From Adineta steineri (Eukaryota; Rotifera; Eurotatoria; Adinetida; Adinetidae): 64,000 bases of DNA. This document shows positions 1 to 10,919 of this stretch, in pieces; positions within the stretch are counted from its first letter, which is position 1, and each line of letters starts with the position of its first letter. The stretch covers positions 151,346 through 215,345 of the forward strand of contig CAJNOI010000119.1 of assembly GCA_905250115.1 (NCBI GenBank). The letters are read 5' to 3'. Under the pieces are notes generated by a model that was not told the origin of the DNA, ran no database searches, and saw nothing but the letters and a program-made list of their open reading frames with translations. The position numbers were made by a program, and so were the translations under genes.

Positions 1-661
1 TATGTTGAAATGTACTTCTATTTAAATGACATAAAAAACATATAAGTACACGAGGCTCATTTATTATTATCTTATGAAAAAACATACAAACTTTTTCATC
101 TATAAATTCCATATCATTATCAAGATTTTGAAAGAAATACTTGATATTGATTGATAGTCAAACAAAGAATAATTGTTGAATTTCTATTGTAACAGGAATT
201 ATTCATCTATGTATACTATCATTTTTTTTCACATTGTAATATATTTTTGTAAATTTTTAGTTATAACGAAAAAATGTCGATAGGAAAAGATGAATCATGA
301 GAGAACAAGAGATCAAATTAACTCTTCATTATCAAAGTATCTTATTTAGTAGCAGTAAAAGCAAAAGCTTTTTGGAAAAAAACGTATTCGACGACATAAA
401 AATAATATCTTAAGATTAAAATTTAAATAGAAAAAGAAATGTGTTTGCAATGCCGATTACATAACCAGACGATATAATATCAATGTAAAGAAGAAAAACA
501 ACACCTGTATATAACTCAATAACAAAATACACGTGCACTGGTTTACTCGTCGTATTAACTTTAACTTAAGAATGAAAAGAGTATAAATCTATGTGAGTAT
601 ATATCTTTATAGAAACATTAAATATTTTTCAAGATAAAAATTGGCCGGTGTAAATCTTAGG
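1..661. other. Intergenic / untranslated leader, no gene seen
   Basis: I see no open frame or family similarity here. It is AT-rich. The last part probably belongs to the 5' untranslated leader of the transporter that follows, because a strong splice donor (GTAAGT) starts at 662. Confidence 0.5.
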
Positions 662-934
662 GTAAGTTTTCAAGATTATTTTTCTTACAGTTATAAATCG
701 TTTTAGAAAATTATTTTTTTTTGTGTGTATCTGAAATTTACTTTTTTAAATGAATTAATACCATTGATATGCTATCTATTGTGTCATTATAAACAAGTTT
801 TTTTCTAATTTTATAGACTGTCTATCCATGATATAATTTAACATATTGTTAAAGTAATCATCAATATTCATTGCATTTTGAAACTATATATGATGATGTA
901 GAATTCTAATATTTTTCTTTTTCATATTGTATAG
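662..934 (+). other. Probable 5'UTR intron of the MFS transporter gene
   Basis: A consensus donor G|GTAAGT lies at 662 and a pyrimidine-rich acceptor ending in TATAG lies at 934, only 4 nt before the ATG at 939. An intron immediately before the start codon explains why the coding sequence itself has no introns. Confidence 0.5.
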
Positions 935-938
935 ATCA

Positions 939-2243
939 ATGTCAACTACTGGTAGTTTAGAAATGACAATGAAAGATAGCAGTACAGTTATACAGGATCA
1001 TAATAATGAAGATGATATTTGCCCCAAACCTTCTAGACGTAGTCAACTTGGACTTGATTGGTTCAATTTTTTTCTCTCGGATGTTCTTAATGGTGTCGAT
1101 TCATTTTTAAGTGCTTATCTTACAGGAAAAGGTTGGGGACCACAAAGAATTGGCTTTGCACTCAGTGCTTCTAGTTTTACTACTATGATATCTCAAATAC
1201 CAATGGGTGCATTAGTAGATAGTATACATAACAAACAACTTCTAATTGCTATTGGAGTTATTATTGTTCCAATAACTGCTATGATTTTTGCTCTATGGCC
1301 TATGTTTTGGCTTGTTGTTATCGGTCAAGTGATACTAGGGATTGTCGAACCCTTATTCTGTCCTGCTATTTCAGCTATTTCACTTGGTCTAGTTGGACAA
1401 TTAAATCTTGGAACACGTATTGGTCGTAATCAAGCATTTGGTGCAGCAGGCAATGTTATATCAGCTATAGTTATGGGACTTCTTGGTTATTATATTTCTA
1501 CTCAATCTATCTTTTTCTTTGTTGCCGGTGTATCGATTCCAACGTTAATAGCATTATTCTGTATTCGTCAACATGAAATTAATTATGAACGTAGTCGTGC
1601 TGCAGGACAATCAGAAACCGGCGTGACTATCGTTAGTTTTCGAATACTTTTACTACAAATTATTCGTGATCGACGTCTTTTAATATTTTTCAGTTGTGTT
1701 ATCTTATTTCATTTTGGTAATGCATCTATGCTTCCAACTATGGTTCAATTACTTGCTCGTGATCGTTCACCAGGTGCATCATCAGCTTTTATGTCAGCAT
1801 GTGTTGTTGTTACTCAACTTATTAGTGCATCATTAGCTGCATGGGTTGGTCGTTATGCAGATATTTGGGGTCGTAAACCATTGTTACTTATTGGCTGGGC
1901 AGCAGTACCTTTACGTGGATTAGTATGTCTACTAACACATAATCCTATACTTCTCATTGCAGCTGAAATTTTTGACGGTATCGCAGCGGCTATCTACGCT
2001 GTAGTTATTGTATTAGTAGTTGCTGATTTAGCTCATGGGACAGGTCGATTCAATCTTCTACTTGGTGTACTCAGTGTATCATCTGGAATTGGTTATACAT
2101 TGAGTAATTCAGTGACCGGAACTATTGTAGAACATTATGGTTTTAACTATGGATTCATGACTCTATCTATTTTTGGTACAGCTGGATTTATTTTGTTACG
2201 CATTGCTATGCCAGAAACATTAATATCGAAGCATGTTGTTTAA
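939..2243 (+). CDS. Major facilitator superfamily transporter, bacterial-type
   Basis: This is a 434-residue, intron-free membrane protein with about twelve hydrophobic segments in two halves separated by a charged loop near residues 205-235. Motif-A-like loops are visible after TM2 (GALVDSIHNKQ) and after TM8 (GRYADIWGRKP), which is diagnostic of MFS. The first helix (DWFNFFLSDVLNGVDSFLSAYL) resembles bacterial MFS exporters of unknown substrate rather than animal SLC families, so horizontal acquisition is likely (inference). I chose the ATG at 939 because it directly follows a splice acceptor; a frame extension upstream has no ATG. The gene ends with three stops in tandem (TAA TAA TAG). The substrate cannot be read from sequence. 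The NRPS gene begins more than 18 kb away, so a role in exporting its product is only a guess. Confidence 0.85.
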   Translation: MSTTGSLEMTMKDSSTVIQDHNNEDDICPKPSRRSQLGLDWFNFFLSDVLNGVDSFLSAYLTGKGWGPQRIGFALSASSFTTMISQIPMGALVDSIHNKQLLIAIGVIIVPITAMIFALWPMFWLVVIGQVILGIVEPLFCPAISAISLGLVGQLNLGTRIGRNQAFGAAGNVISAIVMGLLGYYISTQSIFFFVAGVSIPTLIALFCIRQHEINYERSRAAGQSETGVTIVSFRILLLQIIRDRRLLIFFSCVILFHFGNASMLPTMVQLLARDRSPGASSAFMSACVVVTQLISASLAAWVGRYADIWGRKPLLLIGWAAVPLRGLVCLLTHNPILLIAAEIFDGIAAAIYAVVIVLVVADLAHGTGRFNLLLGVLSVSSGIGYTLSNSVTGTIVEHYGFNYGFMTLSIFGTAGFILLRIAMPETLISKHVV

Positions 2244-2907
2244 TAATAGTACCATAAACTATGTACACCTAATCGTAAACGTCTAAAGTTAAAATACTAC
2301 CTTAATTGTCAAATTTTATCTGTGTTATATTATTTGTTTCTATACTCCTATATAGCTCTGTAAATAATATACAAAATAATTTTTATTTTTCATAATAGGG
2401 TGTGGATTAAAATAAGAGACACACGCACACACCCATCGACTTTGTGTATGAGTTATGCTGATCTCATATATTTTACTTCACTATTTTTTTCAATTCTATT
2501 GTTTTGAAAGTTATTTTACGCAAATATGTATGTTGTATTAAATTTCGCTGTTTCTTTCTGTTAGATGAATCATTATAGGCATTCTGATATAGAAAAAGAG
2601 AAGACAACTCAAAGGGGAAAAAGCGATTTATGATTTTTGTGATTTAAAATGATTAATTTGATTTTTGTCTGATTTAAATCAGGTTTTTCTCCCTTGAGAC
2701 AGTAGTTCAAACATAAAGGTGATGAGAAACTGTAAATTGCCAAAAAGGAAAAAACGCCTTCCCTGTTTCTATTTGCTTTAGATCACAGTATATTTGTATG
2801 ACTAATGTAGGAAATAACCAAAACTACACGCTATATGATATATATATGTTTTTCGTTTTTATGATTTATTCATTTTGTAGATTATACGTAATTCTACTGC
2901 TGCAAAC
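2244..2907. other. Intergenic region with a small hairpin and repeat-like T-rich stretch
   Basis: No gene. Positions 2398-2434 form a small inverted repeat (GGGTGTG ... CACACCC). Positions 2620-2700 repeat GATTTTTGT/GATTTAAATCAG-type motifs that resemble the interior of the MITE at 19151-19926, so this may be a remnant of the same family. A TTTTGTAG acceptor-like site at 2880 could end a 5'UTR intron of the next gene. Confidence 0.4.
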
Positions 2908-4416
2908 ATGACTCGCACTAGAGAACAATTATGCAGTCGCGATTCTTTCGAGCCGCAAACGAAGAAATTACGCAGTAAGTTAATAATTGCATATATATGA
3001 TAATGAAAAAAAATTTTGTGTATCTCTTATTGAATTTTATAGCAACATATAATGAACAATCGTAAGTAGAAAAAAAACATTATTTCTTCTTGACAATAAT
3101 ATTTCTATTTCAAAAAGGAGATCTATTACGTGTATTGAAGAGTTACCAAATGAACTTTCTTATCAGATATTTGAATATCTTGATGGTTGCGATATTTACA
3201 AAGCATTTTCTAAACTAAATACTCTTTTTCAGCATCTTATTAATGACTCACCAATACCATTAAAAATTCAAGTTGCTTTTGAATCAGAATCAGAACTCAA
3301 ATATTATTGTAAAAATGTTATTCTTCCAAGTAGAAATCGTATTGTTTCATTAGATCTATTCAAAGATTTTTTTATCGATGAATTTTTCCGATACTGTATT
3401 ATTGATGCATCATTCGCTTCTCTTAAATGTATTAATCTATTTGAAATTTCATCTGCAAAACTTCTGGCTTTACTCAGTTATTTCAAATCACTTCCTCGTT
3501 TATTCTCATTGAGTGCACATGTCAATAAACGAGGACCTTTTTATTTCAGTGATACTTATCGAATAATTCTCTCTTTACCTGTTTTGAAATACAATCAATT
3601 GGCATGGGAAACAAGTGAAGAATTAAATATTTCCATACCTTTTGCCATCAACGAAAGTGTCAGTACTATTAAATACCTTACTATCAATCATGAATGTACT
3701 CTTAATGAACTTATTTCTATACTTTATCATACACCTCGACTTCATTATCTCTGTTGCGACCGTTTGATAGAATCGCATGACGATGTCATTAATATTGAAA
3801 AACCAATTGTATTACCTAATTTGACCAATGTACACTTTAATTTTTGTTTATTAGAATTTGACGAATTAGAAACATTCATAAAAAGATATTCTACTAATGT
3901 ACAAGTTTTCAGTACTACACACTGTTTATATACAGATTATCTTGATGCTGATCGATGGGAACGATTGATTAATACATACATGCCCTATTTACACAAATTC
4001 AACTTTGAATATTATGGTGATCTTTTAAATTTCTCAGAAAATAACTTTCTCAATGAATCATTGAATCGATTTACATCGCCATTCTGGACCGAACATCAAT
4101 GGATTTTTGAATATATGATTGAGAATGACCATATTAACTGTTTAATTCATTCAGTCAGGTATATAAAAAAATCTTTTATTTTCAATAAATTGGTCCTATT
4201 TTTAGGGATACACTGATTGATATTTATAAGCATACAGAAATCAGCACATTTTTTAACCAATATACTGATTATAACAACACTCAAGATGTTGTTATATCTC
4301 GTTTGAATATTAATTGCACGGGGGTTTCTACTGAACTATTAACAAGAATTATATGTTCATTGCCTAATCTTGATTCATTGAAAGTATCATCTTTACGACT
4401 CACTGAATCTGATTTT
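2908..4416 (+). CDS. F-box / leucine-rich repeat-like protein (3' end lost in gap)
   Basis: Exons 2908-2974, 3043-3061 (only 19 nt), 3118-4158 and 4206-4416 keep one reading frame. They encode a short polar N-terminus followed by an F-box (IEELPNELSYQIFEYLDGCD, about residues 32-51). A long leucine-rich region with LRR-like spacing follows. F-box proteins usually recruit substrates to SCF ubiquitin ligases through Skp1; the C-terminal repeats would bind the target. The family is greatly expanded in bdelloids. The intact paralogue at 8258-10234 shares the micro-exon and intron phases, which supports the model. The coding frame runs into ten Ns at 4417, so the end is missing. No stop codon or frameshift is seen before the gap. 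Confidence 0.8.
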
Positions 4417-4426
4417 NNNNNNNNNN
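4417..4426. other. Assembly gap (10 N)
   Basis: Ten undetermined bases interrupt the last visible exon of the F-box gene. The sequence after the gap (4427-4518) does not obviously continue the protein. Confidence 1.
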
Positions 4427-4518
4427 AAGTATATTGATTACATCAGTTACACTCATCAAACTCATAATACAATTGATTCGAAAATAATTATTTAAAATTT
4501 GGAATAGATATATATTGA

Positions 4519-4929
4519 TCAATAAGAATCGGTTAAAGTTAATTTGATATTTTGTTCAAATTTTTGTTCTCCTGATTTCAACCAAAATGTTGTCATTTCT
4601 CTTCCTTCTGCATTAATATCAGCACCAATAATAATTAAACCTGCTTTACATAATTTATCAAATTCTCCATGTGATGCTTTTGCTGGATCATATTTACATT
4701 CAAATTTCAATGGAAATTTATTATTGTGCCCTAGTTGTATCTTGGTTTCACCAAGTAAAATAGATCCATTAGATTTCGGATGTTCTTGAGCATTTTCTGT
4801 CTTTGGCACTTGTGATATATCTTCAATGTATACATGTAATGCTTCGTCATCACCAAATGATGGTTCTTTATTCGATGTAGATGAAGAAAAACTTAGATTA
4901 ATCGTTCCATGAAGAACATTAGAAGACAT
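4519..4929 (-). CDS. Small soluble protein, possibly YbaY/YscW-like domain
   Basis: A single-exon frame of 136 residues starts at ATG 4929 and ends at TGA 4519. It has no signal peptide or membrane segment. The pattern resembles the beta-sandwich of YbaY/YscW-type lipoprotein domains: HGTINLSF, then ALHVYIEDIS, FPLKFECKYDP, LIIIGADI and a final IKLTL strand. In bacteria these are usually exported lipoproteins, but here no lipobox is seen. The resemblance is by eye and weak, so the function is unknown. It lies 519 nt downstream of the CipC-like gene on the same strand. An open frame on the opposite strand (4544-4789) is a shadow. Confidence 0.55.
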   Translation of the reverse strand: MSSNVLHGTINLSFSSSTSNKEPSFGDDEALHVYIEDISQVPKTENAQEHPKSNGSILLGETKIQLGHNNKFPLKFECKYDPAKASHGEFDKLCKAGLIIIGADINAEGREMTTFWLKSGEQKFEQNIKLTLTDSY

Positions 4930-5448
4930 TTTTATTTTGTTTTTGAAGTAGAAATATAATTTGATGGTTGAGTTGAGTAAACAGATGGATGAATGTGTCG
5001 TCTCATTAGATAAAGAAGAACAAAAATATTTTTTGTATTAAGTATAGTATCTCAGTGACGACTAACACGTGCTCTGTATATGTATTTTATACAGAAAGAA
5101 AGAAAAGCACATACGAATAGCCATATATTATTTAAACTACCTATTTTTTTTCTCAATGCACTGTCTCTCACATTGACGTTAGAGAGCGTACTAGAAGTTC
5201 GATATTATTTTTGTTTTTGTTTTTAAGTCTAGAAATATGTAAACATAAATCGATATTATAAAGATATAATAGATGAAACATCTTGTATATATTATGATTA
5301 TATTTATCGACCACATACAATTCATCTTCTTTTAGTAGGTGACACAATATACACTTAACAATAATATTAAATAATTTAAGAGAACTTTATTTTCTGTTGT
5401 AAATGATCATAAAAGATAAAAAAAATGATCAAAATGAAAAGAAAGAAA
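4930..5448. other. Intergenic between two small minus-strand genes
   Basis: No coding sequence recognised. It contains the upstream region of the 4519-4929 gene and the 3' region of the CipC-like gene. Confidence 0.4.
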
Positions 5449-5892
5449 TTATTGCTCAGAACGATGGTGGTGATGACGATGGTGTTCTTCATGAATATAT
5501 GTACCACCTTGTCCATATTTTTCATCAGCAAGTTGATGTGCTTGACTAACAGCTCGACGTTTTGCTTCTTCTCGATCAAGAAAATCAAGTCCTTTCGTTT
5601 CAAAAAGTTTATCAACTTCAGCTGCTGCAATACCTGCAAGCATTTCTTTCATCAACGGATGTGATACTTGCTGTCCAGTACTGGCAACATGCTTTTCATA
5701 AGCTCTCATAGCTGAATAAATAAAAAAAATATTATACATATTGAAAATAATATAAGCCTTACCTTCAAAGCCTGCTGCACCACCTATCAATTCGTGTGTC
5801 CATGATGATTCATGAGGACCACCGGATCCAAAAACACTTTGATGAGCTTCTTGACTACCGCCCATATTGAATAGATTATCGAAGAAAGACAT
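5449..5892 (-). CDS. CipC-like / DUF3759 family protein
   Basis: Two exons (5763-5892 and 5711 down to 5449) are separated by a 51-nt GT-AG intron at 5712-5762. The intron length is a multiple of three without a stop, so the frame also reads through it unspliced; splicing restores the family sequence GGAAGFEAMRAYEKH. The spliced protein has 130 residues. Family hallmarks are the THELIGGAAGFEAM helix, EMLAGIAAAEVDKLFETKGL and FLDREEAKRRA, ending in a His-rich tail (HHRHHHHRSEQ). This family is known mainly from fungi (CipC, concanamycin-induced protein) and some bacteria; the biochemical role is unknown, with links to stress and antibiotic response. Presence in an animal suggests horizontal transfer. 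Confidence 0.82.
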   Translation of the reverse strand: MSFFDNLFNMGGSQEAHQSVFGSGGPHESSWTHELIGGAAGFEGKAYIIFNMYNIFFIYSAMRAYEKHVASTGQQVSHPLMKEMLAGIAAAEVDKLFETKGLDFLDREEAKRRAVSQAHQLADEKYGQGGTYIHEEHHRHHHHRSEQ

Positions 5893-5925
5893 TTTACTAT
5901 AGATAGTTATGAGTGACTCTTGGTA

Positions 5926-5933
5926 TTTATATA
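5926..5933 (-). promoter_or_regulatory. TATA box of the CipC-like gene
   Basis: On the minus strand TATATAAA lies 34 nt upstream of the ATG at 5892, which implies a very short 5' leader. It is a clear consensus in an otherwise AT-rich context, so chance occurrence is possible. Confidence 0.35.
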
Positions 5934-6635
5934 ACGAAATGAAAAATAACCATTTATTTCGCGATTAATAACACATGAGTAGGCAGAAAACCGAGAGAGA
6001 AAACCTTTTCTCTTTTTTTTATATTAATTACATACTGTAATAACTTATTCATCCAGGTTTGAGGTAAAAATATTTTGATGATAAGCGTTACGTCAATGCT
6101 TATTCATTATATTCAAAAACAAGGACAACTAGAAATATCGACACATTACTAACGTTATTAGTGATAATGACGTTAAAATAACATAAATTAAGGTAAGATG
6201 ATATTACTTGGAGTTCAATCAATAAGAAAAGCCTACCAAATACTTTCTTTATTTAAATATTTATCATTATTCAAAGTTAATTAAAAGCAGCTTACATATA
6301 GTAAAAAAAATATCGTATTTTCTTTTGATTATATTTCTTTACGCTGAAAAGAATATCATTTTTTAGTATTATAATACCTTTTCTATATTTATTATATAAC
6401 TTGCAATCAAAATATTCACGAACAAATGTATGGTAGATAGATAGACGGTGTTGTTTTTTATATTTATTCATATGTATATCGATAAAAATCGATTTTCAAC
6501 AATTGATCAGTATATTTTCATTAAACCATTAAAATCTATTTTGATTCGAAAAATACATATCGTTACACATTATTAAGATAAAAAAAAAAATTCAATATAT
6601 CAAAATGAATGATAAATAAAATGCAAAAAATAACA
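5934..6635. other. Intergenic, nothing recognised
   Basis: AT-rich sequence between the CipC-like gene and the oxidase pseudogene. No open frame, RNA gene or clear repeat was identified. Confidence 0.4.
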
Positions 6636-7539
6636 GTAGTACAGGTGAACGAGTTATTGGTGTTGGCGTTGACGGACTTGCATTGAGTGGTGGTTATGAA
6701 TGGAAATTAAATCATTATGGTCTTGCAATAGATAATATATACTTCAATATGAAGTAAGACTTTATTTTTATTAAATTAAAGATATTCAAATATATAACAT
6801 AGACAGTTTATTTTAGCTTGTCACATCAAATGGTACACTCTAATTTCAATAGGCATACATTACTACAAACTGAAGTTTACGAAGGTGTTCTCTATTATGG
6901 TCCATCTGAAATTGATCAAGTATTGGCTGCTATTCTCAACTTTCAAAACAATAATACAGATTCTAAAGCTTAAATATTACCTTCATTTACTGGTGTAGCT
7001 GATGTGTTAAGTCTCAATATTATTATTTTTCACGATGCTCTAACAGATCCAAGAAGTATTTTCGAAGGAATCTAAAACAACTTCACATAGTAGTGAACTA
7101 AAAGTCTGTTTATATGTATCTCTCGTTGAAGCATTGCCCGTTGTTGCTGGTAAAAATATGTGGTAAATTTTATTATCAAAATTATTTACGGAAGAGCTTA
7201 GATTATCTTTTAGAAAATCTTATATTTTATAATCGAGATGTTACTATTAGAGCTAGATATTTCTTGCGACTTGAACAAAGGCTATCTTCAAAGAAAGATT
7301 TTTATCAACATATCCCATCGGTCACAGCACTTTTTTCTATTCTTATTAATTTTAGTTGGTAATCACCTATGAACGAACAAAATCTTATTAATGCAATATT
7401 ATCAGGTGCCAATTCTCTTCTACAAATAACGCTTGAAGATGGTCAAGATGTAGGAGGATTAAAGCAGATTACTTATCCAAATTATGTTCTCGAAAGTACG
7501 TCTTTGTCACAGATGTATGGTGATAATGTGTTCAATTAA
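6636..7539 (+). pseudogene. FAD-linked oxidase (BBE-like) pseudogene
   Basis: Translated fragments match the order of a berberine-bridge/6-hydroxynicotine-oxidase type flavoprotein. First comes a FAD-binding piece (VDGLALSGGYEW, then HYGLAIDNI). Next, after a probable intron (about 6757-6817), is LVTSNGTL followed by stops. Then come VYEGVLYYGPSEIDQVLAAI, a middle piece around 6980-7075, and a C-terminal piece (YPNYVLESTSLSQMYGDN) ending in TAA at 7539. In-frame stops and frame changes separate the pieces, and the N-terminal part of the FAD domain is absent. Such oxidases in bacteria and fungi often tailor secondary metabolites, so this may be an old partner of the biosynthetic genes (inference). 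Confidence 0.6.
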
Positions 7540-7655
7540 AAATTGTTCATCAAAAATGAGATTCAAACAATGTTATAAACTTAACCACAGGTTTTAAATT
7601 TTTATCATGTTATAAATGATGAAATAAAATAAAATACGTTACTTTTTTGGTTCAT

Positions 7656-7791
7656 GTCAAGAATGTCCTTTAGGAAATGTCCGCGGACGGAATGTCCTTT
7701 TGTTTTTCGTCCTTACATATATATTTATGTGGAAGAACGAAAAACAAAAGGACATTACGTCTGAGGACATTTTCTAAAGGACATTCTTGAC
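7656..7791. repeat. Foldback element (near-perfect inverted repeat)
   Basis: Two arms of about 65 nt are reverse complements with only about ten mismatches, starting GTCAAGAATGTCC and ending GGACATTCTTGAC, around a short AT-rich loop. The motif AATGTCC(T) recurs three times in each arm. It lies just after the dead oxidase and looks like a small non-autonomous foldback/MITE. No clear target-site duplication was found. Confidence 0.7.
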
Positions 7792-8257
7792 GGATACCAC
7801 TTTTTTAATTATAAAGATCGCTAATTCTATCGTCAACTACTTGAAATCTCATTAATTTACAACGATGTCTTTAATTTTCTTTTGATCAAATACACGAACA
7901 TAATAAAAATCTGTTTTGACAAACCATCAGCTATAAAATATTTATGATATTCTGATTATTTTCCATGAGAAAGTGAATCATATATAACTTTCTTTTAACA
8001 ATTGACAAACATGAGTATATAAAGTTTTTCAATGTAAAAAAAACGCAGTAAATATTCTGCCATACCCACTTTCATCAATAAAAACACGTGCAAACGACAT
8101 ATATTTTGATGTTCTCTTCCTTTTTCACTAATGTGAATATAATAAAGTCATGCACACCACAAATCATGTATAGCACGTATACATATAAATAAGTACATTT
8201 TCATTATAAACTATTGAAAAACAACAATTTCTATTGATATTCGAATACTTTTGTAAA
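7792..8257. other. Intergenic upstream of second F-box gene
   Basis: AT-rich with no coding signal. It presumably contains the promoter of the F-box gene that starts at 8258. Confidence 0.35.
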
Positions 8258-10234
8258 ATGAATACGAATCAATTAAAACATATATCAGGTATGTATATAA
8301 CAAAATATTTTTTAATTGAATACTAAATATAATCTTAATTATTCCATAATTCAACTAGTAACATCAAATAAGAAAAAGTGAGTATATGATTTAAAATTAT
8401 TTTCATATTGTTTTTCTTGATATTTTTGATAGAATATCAACGACATCCATCGAATATTTATCTAATGAGATCTTTTATGAAATTTTTGATTATCTGGATG
8501 ATTATGACATATTTGAATCATTCTCAAAACTCAATAATCGTTTTCAACATTTACTTATTTGTTTATTTCTACGGCTTAAGATTAAAATTAGTCATTTATC
8601 TTTACAAAATCGATTCATTCAAAATCGTTATATAGATTTTAATCTTAAACAAAGGTAAAAACATAATATACTCCTTTACTTATTAAATAATCTACATATT
8701 TCAGCCGTACGACTACTGACTTTTTATTAAATCATCTTGAATCATTACGTTTTATCGATATTGAATCAAATAATATTCCTCAACGTTTATCAATTTTATC
8801 TTTACTACCACGACTTATGTCATTAACTATTTTAATTGAAGATGATTTTAAAAATTTAAATGATATCTATCAATTAGTTTTCAAAATTCCTGCATTGAAA
8901 TTTATTAAAATCTCATACAATCAATATAATCCATATATTCCATTACCAATTGCTACTATTTATCAAATAACTTCTATTGAACGTTTGAATATTAATCATA
9001 CATGTCGAATTGTTAATCTCTTAACTATACTTTCATATACACCTCAATTATCGCATTTGACTTGTAAAGGTTTGATTGATTGGGATGAAGTTATTCAAGA
9101 ATTTACAATAACATTACCTTATTTAACATATGTATCTCTTGGACTTTGTTTTATGCAATTTAATGAATTCGAAATCTTCATTAAAAAACTATCACATTGT
9201 TTAGAAGTATTAAAAATAAGTTTCTATGATAATAAGACTTACATTGATGCTAATCGATGGGAACAATTAATTTCACAATATTTACCTCAGTTACAAAAAT
9301 TTTATTTTCGACATGATGAGATTATTGATAGTAAATTTAATGTAATAAAGTTTTATGAACAAATCAATCAATTTAACTCATTATTTTGGATCGAACGACA
9401 ATGGATCTCGAATCTTTCTATTAGTATTAATGGTACCATCTGTAAACAAATCATGTTTTCAGTTAGTCCATATAAGTAGATAGGAATTCGAATTTTATTT
9501 TAGAAAGTTCATGTTTTATTTTATATAGAAAAAAATGGAATCAATCATCGGAATATATAGAAAATAATTCATACGATCACAGATTTAGTCCTATAAAACA
9601 GATACAGCATGGTGTAACTACAAGAGAATCATCAGCGCATAAATATCTTATGAAAAATTTTCAATCGGTCGATCTTATTATCAAATATTGGGATTTCAAT
9701 AGATATGAAAATTCGATTCTATATAATGTTATTCCCATCTTGAAAATGACAAAAGTAACTCATTTGAATATTCGAAATGAACAATTTTTTATAGGATTAT
9801 TTGTTAATCTTTTACGTATGCTGCCCGATCTGGAATCACTAGAATTAAAGACTTTATCAACAAAGGATTATAATAGTTCACCTTACGTATATGAAAACAT
9901 TTTTAATTCATTATCAGCTAATAATAAGATTACAAAAATTCTATTGACATGTGCAAATGATTTCAAGCAAATTAAGTTTTTTATTGATCTTTGTCCGTAT
10001 ATACAATATTTTGAAATATATTGTTCAAATGATACTAATATTAAGTCACTTGTACAACTCATTTTAATGGATAATTTAAAACTCATACCTAATTTAAATA
10101 TTTTATGTCTTTCCATTCCAACAGCAAATGATAAACTAGTTGACGAATTACAAAAAGTACTCAAACCTATGAATTTATATGCAAATTATATGGTTAAGCG
10201 TTTAGTTGATAAAATTCATATACAATCGAAATAA
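8258..10234 (+). CDS. F-box / leucine-rich repeat-like protein
   Basis: Five exons (8258-8288, 8359-8377, 8433-8654, 8705-9475, 9529-10234) total 1,749 nt, giving 582 residues and a TAA stop. The F-box lies right after the micro-exon (IEYLSNEIFYEIFDYLDDYD), followed by leucine-rich repeats of irregular spacing (e.g. LPYLTYVSLGLC, IPNLNILCLSIP-like strands). It probably acts as a substrate-recognition subunit of an SCF-type ubiquitin ligase. It is paralogous to the gene at 2908: same orientation, the same 19-nt second exon, the same phases and matching downstream motifs (ANRWEQL/ADRWERL, FWIERQWI/FWTEHQWI). The last donor (AA|GTAGAT at 9476) is weak but the phase fits. Confidence 0.85.
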
Positions 10235-10412
10235 AAGAAATTTATTTTGACGATATGGAGTAGAATAATTCAATACAATAGAATTAAAAAGAGATTTTAT
10301 CAATGTTGTATAATCTGAAAAGATTTTTAATAAAACAAATCTTATGTTTTTATGCATACATTTTTTTAATGTAATAGTTAATCCTAATTTGAATTTAAAA
10401 TCTACGTATATA

Positions 10413-10622
10413 TCAGTTTGAGAATGCTTGTAGTCGTGTTTCTTGATCATCTATCGAAGGTACAGAAGCGTAACGTCTCCCTGTCCTCGACACCTCAATA
10501 CGCCCATGAGAAAATTTGTAAAAATTCTCATAAGAAAAGCTATTAGCCAGCTCAAGACAATATCCATTACACGCATAACAATTAACCATGTAGCAATTTT
10601 TGATTAGGAAATAAGCCAACAT
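10413..10622 (-). CDS. Hypothetical small Cys-containing protein
   Basis: This 69-residue frame starts at ATG 10622 and may extend upstream in frame. It is less AT-rich than its surroundings and has a cluster of cysteines (NCYMVNCYACNGYC) followed by a basic, polar half (RIEVSRTGRRYAS). I do not recognise it. It could be a small secreted peptide exon, or the 3' exon of an otherwise lost gene. It sits between the F-box gene and the 3' end of the M13 peptidase. Confidence 0.25.
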   Translation of the reverse strand: MLAYFLIKNCYMVNCYACNGYCLELANSFSYENFYKFSHGRIEVSRTGRRYASVPSIDDQETRLQAFSN

Positions 10623-10919
10623 CTTACAATCTGTTGGTACAATTTTCCTTGGTGCAATATGAAATGGAGTATATATCTATATAATGACTAATATTATTTT
10701 CTGAAGGTCAAACACATAAAAGAAAAGTTTGACTATTTGAAAAAAAAAATTTATTCTATAATGTGCGAATAAAATTTTAAAAAAATCGTGAATATGACAA
10801 GACGATATATCCTTCTTCAATAATGCATATAATATAAATACAAATAATTATTGATATTATTGCATTGAATAATCAAACATCGAATAGTGCTCATTTTAAG
10901 AATATCCATAAAAATGCCA

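Noticed and set aside
4544..4789. Plus-strand open frame opposite the YbaY-like gene
   Set aside because: Shadow of the minus-strand gene; no family features.
7114..7362. 82-codon plus frame as an independent gene
   Set aside because: It lies inside the oxidase pseudogene, in a shifted frame, and matches nothing I recognise.
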